Assembly (NCBI GenBank): GCA_029936705.1
Contig: JAPYSD010000262.1
Span: forward strand, 1 to 5,624
Direction of reading: 5' to 3'
From: Croceicoccus sp.
GTDB lineage: Bacteria; Pseudomonadota; Alphaproteobacteria; Sphingomonadales; Sphingomonadaceae
Length of the DNA: 5,624 nucleotides
Shown here: in pieces, positions 1-5,624 of the stretch
How positions within the stretch are numbered: the stretch's first letter is position 1
Layout of the letters: the number at the start of each line of letters is the position of its first letter
Translations under genes and position numbers: made by a program
Notes under the pieces: generated by a model
Seen by the model: only the letters and a program-made list of their open reading frames with translations
The model's database searches: none
Told to the model about the DNA's origin: nothing

Positions 1-381
1 CGGAAATTCATCGAGATCGCGGTGACGGGTGCCAAGTCGTACGACAGCGCGCGGCGGATCGGCCTGGCCATCGCCAATTCGCCGCTGGTCAAGACCGCCA
101 TCGCGGGCGAGGATGCGAACTGGGGCCGCGTGGTCATGGCGGTCGGCAAGGCGGGCGAACCGGCGGACCGCGACCGGCTTTCGATCGGTTTCGGCGGGGT
201 GTGGACGGCCAGGGACGGCCAGCCGCTTGCCGATTATGACGAGGCGCCGGTGGCCGAGCACCTGAAGGGGCAGGACATTCGCATCGACGTCGACCTTGGC
301 CTTGGCGAGGGGCGCGCGACCGTGTGGACCTGCGACCTGACCCACGGATACATCACCATCAACGCGGATTACCGGACATGA
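1..381 (+). CDS. argJ: ArgJ, bifunctional glutamate N-acetyltransferase / amino-acid N-acetyltransferase, C-terminal part (5' truncated by window edge)
   Basis: ArgJ moves the acetyl group from N-acetylornithine to glutamate in the cyclic arginine pathway in the cytoplasm; some members also make N-acetylglutamate from acetyl-CoA. The reading frame is open from base 1 and gives 126 residues before TGA at 379-381. This is roughly the last third of a protein usually near 400 residues, so the start lies left of the window. Strong family signatures are visible: VTGAKS near the beginning, then SPLVKTAIAGEDANWGRV, a VDLGLG segment, and the ending TCDLTHGYITINADYRT. ArgJ precursors cut themselves before a threonine in an ATMLG-type motif. 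That site is upstream and not visible, so everything here belongs to the beta chain. The terminal Asn and Thr/Ser of this family contribute to the active site, and an Asn and a final Thr are present. The stop overlaps the next gene's ATG by 4 bp, suggesting co-transcription and translational coupling. No frameshift or damage is seen. Confidence 0.96.
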   Translation, partial: RKFIEIAVTGAKSYDSARRIGLAIANSPLVKTAIAGEDANWGRVVMAVGKAGEPADRDRLSIGFGGVWTARDGQPLADYDEAPVAEHLKGQDIRIDVDLGLGEGRATVWTCDLTHGYITINADYRT

Positions 382-1181
382 ACAACGCTTTCGAAGCCCC
401 CATCGAGTCCGTCGCCGCGCTGATGCGCGATGTCGCGGACACCGCGATCCTGCCGCGCTATCAGTCGCTGGCCGCCAGCGACATCGTCGAGAAGGCGCAT
501 GACGACCTGGTCACCATTGCCGACAAGGAGAGCGAGGCGATGCTGGCCGAGGGGCTGGCGAAGATCCTGCCCGAGGCGGCCATCGTCGGCGAGGAAGCCG
601 CCCACGCGGACGGCGCGGTAATGGACCGGCGCGGGGCCGATCTGTGCTGGATCATCGATCCGCTGGACGGGACCAACAATTTCGCGCGCGGGCGCCCGCC
701 CTTCGGCATATTGATCGCGCTTGCCGCAGGGGGCGAGACGATTGCGGGCTGGATCTGGGACCCGCTGCGCCAGCGCATGTGTCATGCGGAACGCGGCAAG
801 GGCGCGCATGTCGATGGTGAGCGTATCGCCGCGCGCCCCACGGGCGAGGACAAGCCCGTCGCCGCGATCAGCACCTTGTTCCTGGACGAGGAGCAGCGCC
901 ACCAGGTGCAGCGCAATGTCGCGCCGCATTTCCGGCTGGTGGACATTCCGCGCTGCGCGGCGGAGCAATATCCGCGGCTGGCGCTGGGGGTGAACGATGT
1001 GTCGGTGTTCAACCGCACGCTGGCCTGGGACCACGCCGCGGGCGTGCTGTGGCTGAACGAGGCGGGCGGCAAGGCCGCGCGGCTAGACGGTTCGCCCTAT
1101 CGCCCCGACCAGGACCAGCTTGGCCTGCTGGCAGCGGCGAGCCCGGCCCTGTGGGACAGGCTCGCCGACTGCATTCCCTGA
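378..1181 (+). CDS. Inositol monophosphatase family protein (Mg2+-dependent sugar/alcohol phosphatase, substrate unassigned)
   Basis: This 267-residue protein has the usual length and all metal-binding signatures of the inositol monophosphatase superfamily, which hydrolyses phosphate monoesters with Mg2+. Visible motifs are DLVTIAD at about residues 43-49, the metal-ligand GEE at 71-73, the signature DPLDGT at 94-99 and the second signature WDHAAG at 217-222. No signal peptide or membrane segment is apparent, so it is probably cytoplasmic. The start chosen is ATG at 378, which overlaps the argJ stop as ATGA. An in-frame ATG at 324 would add 18 low-complexity residues lying inside argJ and is unlikely. 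There is no strong Shine-Dalgarno just before 378, which fits coupling to argJ translation. Family members act as inositol-1-phosphatase (SuhB), histidinol-phosphate phosphatase (HisN), or 3'-phosphoadenosine phosphatase (CysQ). The fold-level motifs do not separate these. Pairing with argJ could hint at an amino-acid role such as HisN, but that is only inference. Its stop abuts the end of trxA on the other strand. Confidence 0.93.
   Translation: MNNAFEAPIESVAALMRDVADTAILPRYQSLAASDIVEKAHDDLVTIADKESEAMLAEGLAKILPEAAIVGEEAAHADGAVMDRRGADLCWIIDPLDGTNNFARGRPPFGILIALAAGGETIAGWIWDPLRQRMCHAERGKGAHVDGERIAARPTGEDKPVAAISTLFLDEEQRHQVQRNVAPHFRLVDIPRCAAEQYPRLALGVNDVSVFNRTLAWDHAAGVLWLNEAGGKAARLDGSPYRPDQDQLGLLAAASPALWDRLADCIP
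1136..1166 (-). other. 8-bp stem inverted repeat just downstream of trxA stop (possible mRNA 3' end structure)
   Basis: GGCGAGCC (1136-1143) and GGCTCGCC (1159-1166) are perfect reverse complements separated by 15 nt, which can pair further inside (CCC at 1147-1149 with GGG at 1153-1155). Read on the - strand it starts 15 nt past the trxA stop, inside the phosphatase coding end. No T run follows on that strand, so it is not a classic intrinsic terminator. It could protect a Rho-terminated 3' end, or be chance in GC-rich coding DNA. Confidence 0.3.
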
Positions 1182-1502
1182 TTACAGTTCGGATTCCAGC
1201 CAGCCCTTGAGCTGGCTTTTCGGAGCGGCGCCCAGCTTCTGCGCGACCGCTTCGCCGTTCTTGAACAGCACCATCAGCGGGATCGACTGCACGCCGATCT
1301 GGCCGGGCACGCCGGTGTTTTCCATGATGTCCATCTTGGCGATGGTCACCTTCTCGCCCAGTTCCTCGCTGATTTCCTCGAGCGCGGGGGCGATCATCTT
1401 GCACGGTCCGCACCAGTCGGCCCAGAAATCGACCAGGACGGGCTTGTCGGACTTGAGGACGTCGTCCTCGAAGCTGGCGTCGGTGACGGCGATGGTCGGC
1501 AT
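1182..1502 (-). CDS. trxA: Thioredoxin
   Basis: TrxA is the small cytoplasmic disulfide reductant that is recharged by thioredoxin reductase and serves ribonucleotide reductase, peroxiredoxins and methionine sulfoxide reductase. The 106-residue product is the normal single-domain length. The active site WCGPC is at residues 30-34, followed by Lys35; the buried Asp of the family is D25 (in LVDFWADWC), and the cis-proline is P75 in the SIP segment. The residue after the cis-proline is Leu (SIPLMVLF) where Thr is most common, a small lineage-type variation. ATG at 1502-1500 is well supported by an AAGGAG ribosome binding site 6 nt upstream. The gene lies 89 bp downstream of addA in the same direction, an arrangement common in Alphaproteobacteria, so it may be read both from the addBA transcript and from a nearer promoter. 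Its TAA stop touches the convergent phosphatase stop with no spacer, and its last codons include a hairpin on the opposite strand. Confidence 0.97.
   Translation of the reverse strand: MPTIAVTDASFEDDVLKSDKPVLVDFWADWCGPCKMIAPALEEISEELGEKVTIAKMDIMENTGVPGQIGVQSIPLMVLFKNGEAVAQKLGAAPKSQLKGWLESEL
1198..1220 (+). terminator. Candidate intrinsic terminator for argJ-phosphatase transcript, inside trxA coding region
   Basis: A perfect 7-bp stem, AGCCAGC (1198-1204) and GCTGGCT (1211-1217), encloses the 6-nt loop CCTTGA, and TTTT occupies 1217-1220. It starts 16 nt past the phosphatase stop, which is where a + strand terminator would be expected. The same bases encode part of the C-terminal AAPKSQLKGWLESEL segment of TrxA on the other strand, so the hairpin may be a by-product of codons. 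The T run is short (three T beyond the stem) and is followed by CGGAG, so termination would be weak. On the - strand there is no T run after the hairpin. Confidence 0.4.
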
Positions 1503-1508
1503 GGAAGT

Positions 1509-1514
1509 CTCCTT
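1509..1514 (-). promoter_or_regulatory. Ribosome binding site of trxA
   Basis: On the - strand AAGGAG lies 6 nt before the trxA ATG. It is a near-perfect Shine-Dalgarno sequence and the clearest one in the window. It fixes the start at 1502 and fits the high, independent translation expected of thioredoxin, in contrast to the coupled ATGA starts of addA and the phosphatase. Confidence 0.85.
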
Positions 1515-1537
1515 GAAAGTCGTGAAGCTGTCTTGAC

Positions 1538-1569
1538 CGTATAGATAGGGCGGCGACCGGCAGACGCAA
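1538..1569 (-). promoter_or_regulatory. Possible weak sigma-70-type promoter for trxA
   Basis: The addA-trxA gap contains a small A/T-rich island on the - strand, CTATCTATACGG. TTGCGT (1569-1564) could serve as a -35 element, 16 nt before TATCTA (1547-1542); the alternative -10, TATACG (1543-1538), would have a 20-nt spacer. Neither hexamer matches consensus well, although alphaproteobacterial housekeeping promoters are often degenerate at -10. The resulting leader would be about 30-35 nt, containing the good AAGGAG site. This is a plausible but unproven call. Confidence 0.3.
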
Positions 1570-1591
1570 ACCGCGCCTGCGGCAATGGTTT
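1568..1591 (-). other. Short inverted repeat immediately after addA stop
   Basis: Directly past the addA TAG on the - strand, AAACC (1591-1587) can pair with GGTTT (1572-1568) around a 14-nt centre holding a GCC-GCA-GGC mini-hairpin. The stem ends in TTT but no T run follows, so it is at best a weak or partial terminator between addA and trxA. It overlaps the possible -35 element of trxA by two bases. The stem is short enough to be chance. Confidence 0.22.
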
Positions 1592-4500
1592 CTACGCCCC
1601 CCTTAACGCGGCCTTCTCGCGCGCCATGACATCTGCGGGGATCGCGAAGACACGCGGGGCGTGGGTGTAGAGCAGCAGCGCTTCGACCTCGCGGCCCGGG
1701 TGGATCTCCTCCAGCGCGCAGGCATAGGCGGCCATCTGGCGCAGATAGGCCGCGGGGACGGCGGCGAAATCCTCGGGCGGGCGGCGGGCGGTCTTGAAAT
1801 CGACGATGCGGATCGGATCGCCTTTGGCGGCATCGCCCAGGTGCAGCCGGTCGACCGTGCCCGCGACGACGCGCGGGCCGATGGTGGCGGAGAACGACAC
1901 CTCAGCCAGCGCCTCGGGTGCGAACAGATCGGCGCAGTCCGGGTCCATCAGCACGCGGATCGCGGCCTGCGCCATCTCCGCCCGCGTTTCTTCGGACAGG
2001 TCGGCGGCCTGCCGTTCCAGCCAGCGCGTCGCGGCATCGATGCGTCGTTCGGGCGGCAGTTCGGGCAGGCGTTCCAGCAGCCGGTGGATCAGCACGCCGC
2101 GCCGCGCGGCATCGACGCCGATCCCGCCCATCGGCGCGTGCGGCGGCTCGGCAGCCTCGTGCGGATCGCCCAGCGATGACGGCGCCAGCGGACGCGGCGG
2201 CGCAGGCTCGGCGCCCGCCGGGGCCAGCGCCCAGCCGGGCAGCAGCGCGAAATCGCGCTGCCTTGCGCCTGCGGGCATGCCGGGGGTGCGTTCGGCACCA
2301 TGGCCCAGCTGCTTCATGCCGCCCCAGATCGGGTCCGCCAGCCACTCGTCCGCGGTGTCCCCGAACAGCGGCGCCAGCCGCGCGTACCAGCTATTGGCGG
2401 GCGGCTCGGTCTTCTTCGCCCGCAGCGCGCCAGCCAGGAAAAGCGCTTCCTCGGCCCGCGTCATCGCGACATAAAGGAGCCGCCAGTGTTCCTCGCGCTC
2501 TTCCCTTGCGGCGGTTTCCTCGGCTCTGGCGATCGGGCCCAGCTTCTCCGCCTTTTTCAGCGACGGCAGGGGCAGCGTGCGCGGCGCGAAGCCCGGCGCA
2601 TCGGGCAGCGGTTCGGTCAGCTCCAGCGTGCGCGGCGGCGACAGGTCGGGATCGTCCGCCGCATCGGCCAGGATCACGATGGGGGCCTGCAGCCCCTTCG
2701 ACCCGTGCACCGTCATCACGCGCACCAGCCCGCCCTGCTGGTCCGCCTCGCGCTTCAGCTCACCGTCGCCCGCCTCGAACCAGCGGATGAAGCCGGTCAG
2801 GCTGGGGGTCTGGCTGGCGCTGAAGGCCATGGCGGCGTTCAGCATCTCGTCGATCGGGTCGTTGACTTCGCCGCCCAGCCGCGCGGCCAGTCTGCGGCGC
2901 GCCTGCCATGGGCCGACCAGCATCCAGTGCAGCAGCGCCTGCGGCGTGTCGTAATCGGCAAGGCGCAGCAGGTCGTTCAGCATGGCCAGCGCCTGGCGCG
3001 GGCGATCGGCGGTGCTTTCGCGCAGGCGGTCGTAGAGCCGCACGCCCCTTTCGCGCCAGCCATGTTCCAGCAGCTCTTCCTGCGTCCAGCCGAAGATCGG
3101 CGACACCAGCAGACAGGCGAGCGAGAGGTCGTCCTCCGGCTGCGCGGCGAAGCGCATCGCCGCCATCAGGTCGCGCACGCCCAGCGGCGCGCCCAGCCGC
3201 AGCCGGTCCACTCCCGCGACGGGCACGCCCTTGGCATGCAGCCGCGCGACGATCAGCCCGGCAAGCTCCTTGCGCTTGCGCACCAGCACCATGACGTCGC
3301 CCGGCCCGGCCAGTCTTTCGCCGCCCTTCACCAGCGGGAAACCGGCGTCGATCCAGTGGCGGATCTGCACCGCGATATTCTCCGCCACGCGGCGGTCGGG
3401 GCGCGAGAGCCAGCCCTCGGCCCCTTCGTCGGCGTCCTCGTCCTCGCCGGTCGGATCGCCCACGGCGCGCCACATCACCACCTGTCCGGGCCGCTTTTCG
3501 CCCAGGTGCCGGCCGGGATCGTCGGCAAGGCCCAGCTGCTCCGGCCCGATCTCGGCGATGGCGGCATCGACGAAGTCCAGCACGGGCTGCGCGGTGCGAT
3601 AGCTGCGGGCGAGGCCGTATTCGCGGAACGGGCGCGTTTCACCGCCGCCGCGCGTGAAGGACAGGTTCTCGATCGCGCCCGCCATGCGTTCCTTGACCCG
3701 GTCGCGGGCGCGCTGGAAATTCTCGGGGCTGGTGCCCTGGAAGCGGAAGATCGCCTGCTTGTAGTCGCCCACCACGAACAAGGTGCGCAGCCGGTCGCCG
3801 CGTGCGCCTTCGCCGGTAAAGAACTCCTCGGTCAGCGCGTCGATCACGTCCCATTGCGCGCTGTTCGTGTCCTGCGCCTCGTCCACCAGGATATGGTCGA
3901 ACTGGCGGTCGAGCTTGTAGCGGATCCACGCCGCCAGGTCGGAACGCTTGAGCAGGCGCGCTGCCTCGGCGATCTGGTCGTCAAAATCGATCAGCCCGGC
4001 GCGGGCCTTTGCCTCGCCCCATTTCAGCGCAAAGGCACGGCCCAGGGTGAGCGCGGGGGCGAGCCACTGGGCGAGCGCGCCGAGGTTCTTCACCTCCTCC
4101 ACCTTGTCGAGGCAAGTGATGGCCCGATACGCATATTCACCGTAGTCGGGGTCGATCCTGGACAGGTTTGCCAGATATTTGGGCTCACCCTTGTCGTTCA
4201 TCAGCGCCTTGCGCAGATCGGCGCTGGAAGCCAGCCGCGCGGCGCAATCGCTCGCCAGCCACGCTCCGATCGGACCAGCCATCTTGCCTGCGGTCGCCGT
4301 GCCCCATGCCAGCAAGGCGTCATGACATCGACGCAGCGATTGCGTATCGAACGCTGCGTCTTCGCATAAGGATGCAACGGCTGCCGGATCGTGATCGGGC
4401 TTCAGCCCCAGCAGGCGGTGGACGCGCGGCAGCAGCGGGGGCACCCAGCTTCCGGTGCCTTCCCATGCGGCGCGCGCCTCGGCGCAGGCCATCAGGAAGC

Positions 4501-5089
4501 GTTCGATCGCGCCCTGGTCGGCGCGCAGCGACAGCGTGGCCAGCGCGTCGGTCAGCGAATTGTCGCCATGCTCTTCGGCATCGATCAGCAGTTCGGCCAG
4601 CGTGTCGCGCAGCAGCAGTTCGCGGTTGCGGTCCTCCATCGGACGCGTGCCGGGCACCAGCCCCGCCTCAAGCGGAAAGGCGGAGAGCAGCCACTGGGAG
4701 AACGCGTGGATCGTCTCGATCCGCAGGCCGCCGCCCGGGCAGTCGAGCACCGCGGCAAAGCGCGTGCGGGCGCGGGCGATATCCTCGGGCCCGAAATCCG
4801 CGCCGATGGCTTGCAGGTCCTTGGCCAGCGCGATCTCGTCCGCGCGGACCCAGCTGGCGAGCACGTCGTTGACGCGGTTCGCCATTTCCGCCGCGCCCGC
4901 CTTGGTAAAGGTCAGGCACAGGATCTGCGAGGGTTCGACGTCGCCCTGCAGCAGCAGGCGCAGCACGCGGGCCGACAGCACCTGCGTCTTGCCCGTGCCC
5001 GCGCTGGCGGACAGCCATACCGTGTCGGCGGGGTTCACCGCCTCGCGCTGGCTGCTCTGCAGCGGATAGACCTTGGCCGGGCCGCTCAT
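1592..5089 (-). CDS. addA: Double-strand break repair helicase-nuclease AddA, alphaproteobacterial type
   Basis: AddA is the ATP-driven 3'-to-5' helicase and nuclease subunit of AddAB, which processes double-strand ends for RecA-dependent recombination, the role RecBCD plays in E. coli. The 1165-residue product has full family length. Superfamily 1A helicase motifs appear in order: Walker A GTGKT at 31-35, Ia LTFTKAGAAEM near 59-69, Ib ETIHAF near 125-130, II DEAQD at 403-407, III GDYKQAIFRFQG at 441-452, IV SYRT at 496-499, V HGSKGL at 795-800 and VI YVAMTR at 873-878. A Pro-rich linker of roughly 90 residues leads to a C-terminal PD-(D/E)XK nuclease with H1002 (HRLLERL), D1080 (GTVDRL), DFK at 1097-1099 and QMAAYA from 1118, so the nuclease looks active. 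ATG at 5089 is preferred because it overlaps the addB TGA as ATGA and directly precedes the conserved Q-motif region; an upstream in-frame ATG at 5137 would place 16 residues inside addB. The upstream AAGGA is weak, so translation is probably coupled to addB. Confidence 0.96.
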   Translation of the reverse strand: MSGPAKVYPLQSSQREAVNPADTVWLSASAGTGKTQVLSARVLRLLLQGDVEPSQILCLTFTKAGAAEMANRVNDVLASWVRADEIALAKDLQAIGADFGPEDIARARTRFAAVLDCPGGGLRIETIHAFSQWLLSAFPLEAGLVPGTRPMEDRNRELLLRDTLAELLIDAEEHGDNSLTDALATLSLRADQGAIERFLMACAEARAAWEGTGSWVPPLLPRVHRLLGLKPDHDPAAVASLCEDAAFDTQSLRRCHDALLAWGTATAGKMAGPIGAWLASDCAARLASSADLRKALMNDKGEPKYLANLSRIDPDYGEYAYRAITCLDKVEEVKNLGALAQWLAPALTLGRAFALKWGEAKARAGLIDFDDQIAEAARLLKRSDLAAWIRYKLDRQFDHILVDEAQDTNSAQWDVIDALTEEFFTGEGARGDRLRTLFVVGDYKQAIFRFQGTSPENFQRARDRVKERMAGAIENLSFTRGGGETRPFREYGLARSYRTAQPVLDFVDAAIAEIGPEQLGLADDPGRHLGEKRPGQVVMWRAVGDPTGEDEDADEGAEGWLSRPDRRVAENIAVQIRHWIDAGFPLVKGGERLAGPGDVMVLVRKRKELAGLIVARLHAKGVPVAGVDRLRLGAPLGVRDLMAAMRFAAQPEDDLSLACLLVSPIFGWTQEELLEHGWRERGVRLYDRLRESTADRPRQALAMLNDLLRLADYDTPQALLHWMLVGPWQARRRLAARLGGEVNDPIDEMLNAAMAFSASQTPSLTGFIRWFEAGDGELKREADQQGGLVRVMTVHGSKGLQAPIVILADAADDPDLSPPRTLELTEPLPDAPGFAPRTLPLPSLKKAEKLGPIARAEETAAREEREEHWRLLYVAMTRAEEALFLAGALRAKKTEPPANSWYARLAPLFGDTADEWLADPIWGGMKQLGHGAERTPGMPAGARQRDFALLPGWALAPAGAEPAPPRPLAPSSLGDPHEAAEPPHAPMGGIGVDAARRGVLIHRLLERLPELPPERRIDAATRWLERQAADLSEETRAEMAQAAIRVLMDPDCADLFAPEALAEVSFSATIGPRVVAGTVDRLHLGDAAKGDPIRIVDFKTARRPPEDFAAVPAAYLRQMAAYACALEEIHPGREVEALLLYTHAPRVFAIPADVMAREKAALRGA
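4330..4360. repeat. Perfect 9-bp inverted repeat inside addA
   Basis: GACGCAGCG (4330-4338) and CGCTGCGTC (4352-4360) are exact reverse complements around a 13-nt loop. It lies within codons for about residues 244-254 of AddA (an AFDTQSLRR segment), in a patch that has more A/T than its surroundings and includes a rare TTA leucine codon at residue 241. No T run follows on either strand. It could form a strong hairpin in addA mRNA or be coincidental. Confidence 0.5.
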
Positions 5090-5624
5090 TGGTCGCCGTC
5101 CTTCGCGCTGTCGCCCTGCGGACCGCGCCCCTGCCATTCGTCCAGCCGCATCAGCTGGTCATAGTCGTTATAGCCGGGCAGGTCGGGATTGAGCCGCGCG
5201 GTGAACGGCTGATCGCCCACGATCCAGCGGTCGAGCGCGTCGTGAAGCAGGCGTTCGCTCTCGGGCAGGAAATCCTCGCGCACGATGCCGCTTTTCTTGC
5301 GGCCTTCCAGGATCGGCTCGTCGCGATAGCCGAATTCGCCCGACTTGCGGTCGCGGGCGAGCGACCAGTATTCGAAGCGCGTCGGCTCGCCGCGCAGCTG
5401 GTCGAACCCCTCGTGCGCGGCGATCACGCCGGTGGTGCCCAGCTGCAGCGCGAAGCCCGCCGCCACTTCGGACGCGCGGGGCGGGTGGCCGGTCTTGTAA
5501 TCGACGATGGCCAGCTCGCCGTCCGGCAGCCGGTCGATGCGGTCGGCGCGGGCGGTGATCTCGACGCCCTTGACCGTGATGCGGCCCTTTTCCTCGACCA
5601 CCGCGAGCTCGCGCCCCTCGGCGC
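5086..5624 (-). CDS. addB: Double-strand break repair protein AddB, C-terminal part (5' truncated by window edge)
   Basis: AddB is the partner of AddA in the AddAB end-resection complex. It has an inactivated helicase-like N-terminal region and a C-terminal nuclease. Only the last 179 residues are visible; the frame is open to the right edge, so the start and most of the protein lie beyond it. The visible part is the PD-(D/E)XK nuclease: ARADRID with its Asp at 5544-5542, then IVDYKTG with the catalytic Asp at 5502-5500 and Lys two residues later, followed by the ALQLG glutamine segment. The GTG at 5601 is internal, not a start. The tail (GYNDYDQLMRLDEW) matches my memory of alphaproteobacterial AddB. 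There is no cysteine in the visible portion, so the C-terminal CxxC-type iron-sulfur ligands of Bacillus AddB are absent. The TGA at 5088-5086 overlaps the addA ATG, showing an addB-addA operon. Confidence 0.93.
   Translation of the reverse strand, partial: AEGRELAVVEEKGRITVKGVEITARADRIDRLPDGELAIVDYKTGHPPRASEVAAGFALQLGTTGVIAAHEGFDQLRGEPTRFEYWSLARDRKSGEFGYRDEPILEGRKKSGIVREDFLPESERLLHDALDRWIVGDQPFTARLNPDLPGYNDYDQLMRLDEWQGRGPQGDSAKDGDQ

Noticed and set aside
324..377. Upstream in-frame ATG extending the phosphatase by 18 residues
   Set aside because: The added residues (MDLRPDPRIHHHQRGLPD) are just the +2 frame of the argJ end. The ATGA-coupled start at 378 gives normal family length.
369..1034. 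A - strand 221-codon open frame opposite the phosphatase
   Set aside because: It is antisense to a gene with intact catalytic motifs. Its product is rich in Arg, Ala, Gly and His without a recognisable fold.
1009..1569. Alternative - strand frame spanning trxA and the phosphatase end
   Set aside because: It is out of frame with trxA, whose WCGPC product and strong ribosome binding site are unambiguous.
1918..2790. Long + strand open frames opposite the AddA nuclease and linker region (also 1661-2179 and 1794-2474)
   Set aside because: They overlap one another and addA, with Ala/Arg/Pro/Ser-biased products typical of shadow frames in high-GC DNA.
2300..4369. A 689-codon open frame on the + strand opposite addA
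   Set aside because: It lies wholly antisense to addA, whose helicase motifs are intact in the other strand's frame. The translation is rich in Arg, Gln, Ala and His without any recognisable domain, as expected for the complement of a GC-rich coding frame. It has no plausible ribosome binding site.
5090..5137. Upstream in-frame ATG extending AddA by 16 residues
   Set aside because: It would lie inside addB and adds Arg/Gly-rich sequence with no family resemblance. The ATG at 5089 overlaps the addB stop and directly precedes the conserved N-terminus.
4391..5164. A + strand open frame opposite the 5' part of addA
   Set aside because: It is antisense to the Walker A region of addA and to the addB-addA overlap. 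Its product has shadow-frame composition and no domain.
1..5624. A defence island, mobile element or other undescribed system
   Set aside because: Every gene belongs to a well-known housekeeping family, and no direct repeats, integrase, transposase or array is seen. AddAB is a general repair complex and its presence alone is not a defence signal.

Overview
The window is GC-rich chromosomal DNA from an alphaproteobacterium, most likely a sphingomonad close to Erythrobacteraceae. This placement rests on three things seen in the sequence: the strong G/C bias at third codon positions, the addB-addA-trxA gene order (typical of Alphaproteobacteria), and the AddA/AddB and thioredoxin sequences themselves. 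The exact family is an inference from remembered protein similarity, not from a search. No tRNA, rRNA, CRISPR array, insertion sequence or phage gene is visible.

Layout: two convergent gene groups fill almost every base. On the + strand are the 3' third of argJ (arginine biosynthesis, positions 1-381) and a complete inositol-monophosphatase-family gene (378-1181), joined by a 4-bp ATGA overlap. On the - strand, read from the right edge, are the 3' end of addB (5624-5086), complete addA (5089-1592), an 89-bp gap, and trxA (1502-1182). addB and addA also share a 4-bp ATGA overlap. The last base of the phosphatase stop (1181) directly abuts the last base of the trxA stop (1182), so the convergent groups have no spacer.

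Function: AddB and AddA form the helicase-nuclease that resects DNA double-strand ends and loads RecA for recombination; both visible C-termini carry a PD-(D/E)XK nuclease domain. TrxA is a standard WCGPC thioredoxin, with its own ribosome binding site and possibly its own weak promoter in the gap after addA. ArgJ transfers acetyl groups between ornithine and glutamate. The phosphatase has all metal-site motifs of its superfamily, but its substrate cannot be fixed from sequence alone.

The content is ordinary housekeeping, and I see no undescribed system. The points most worth checking are the hairpins at the zero-spacer convergent junction (one followed by a T run inside the trxA coding region), the cysteine-free AddB tail, a perfect 9-bp inverted repeat inside addA, and the addA-trxA gap where a hairpin overlaps a possible -35 element.
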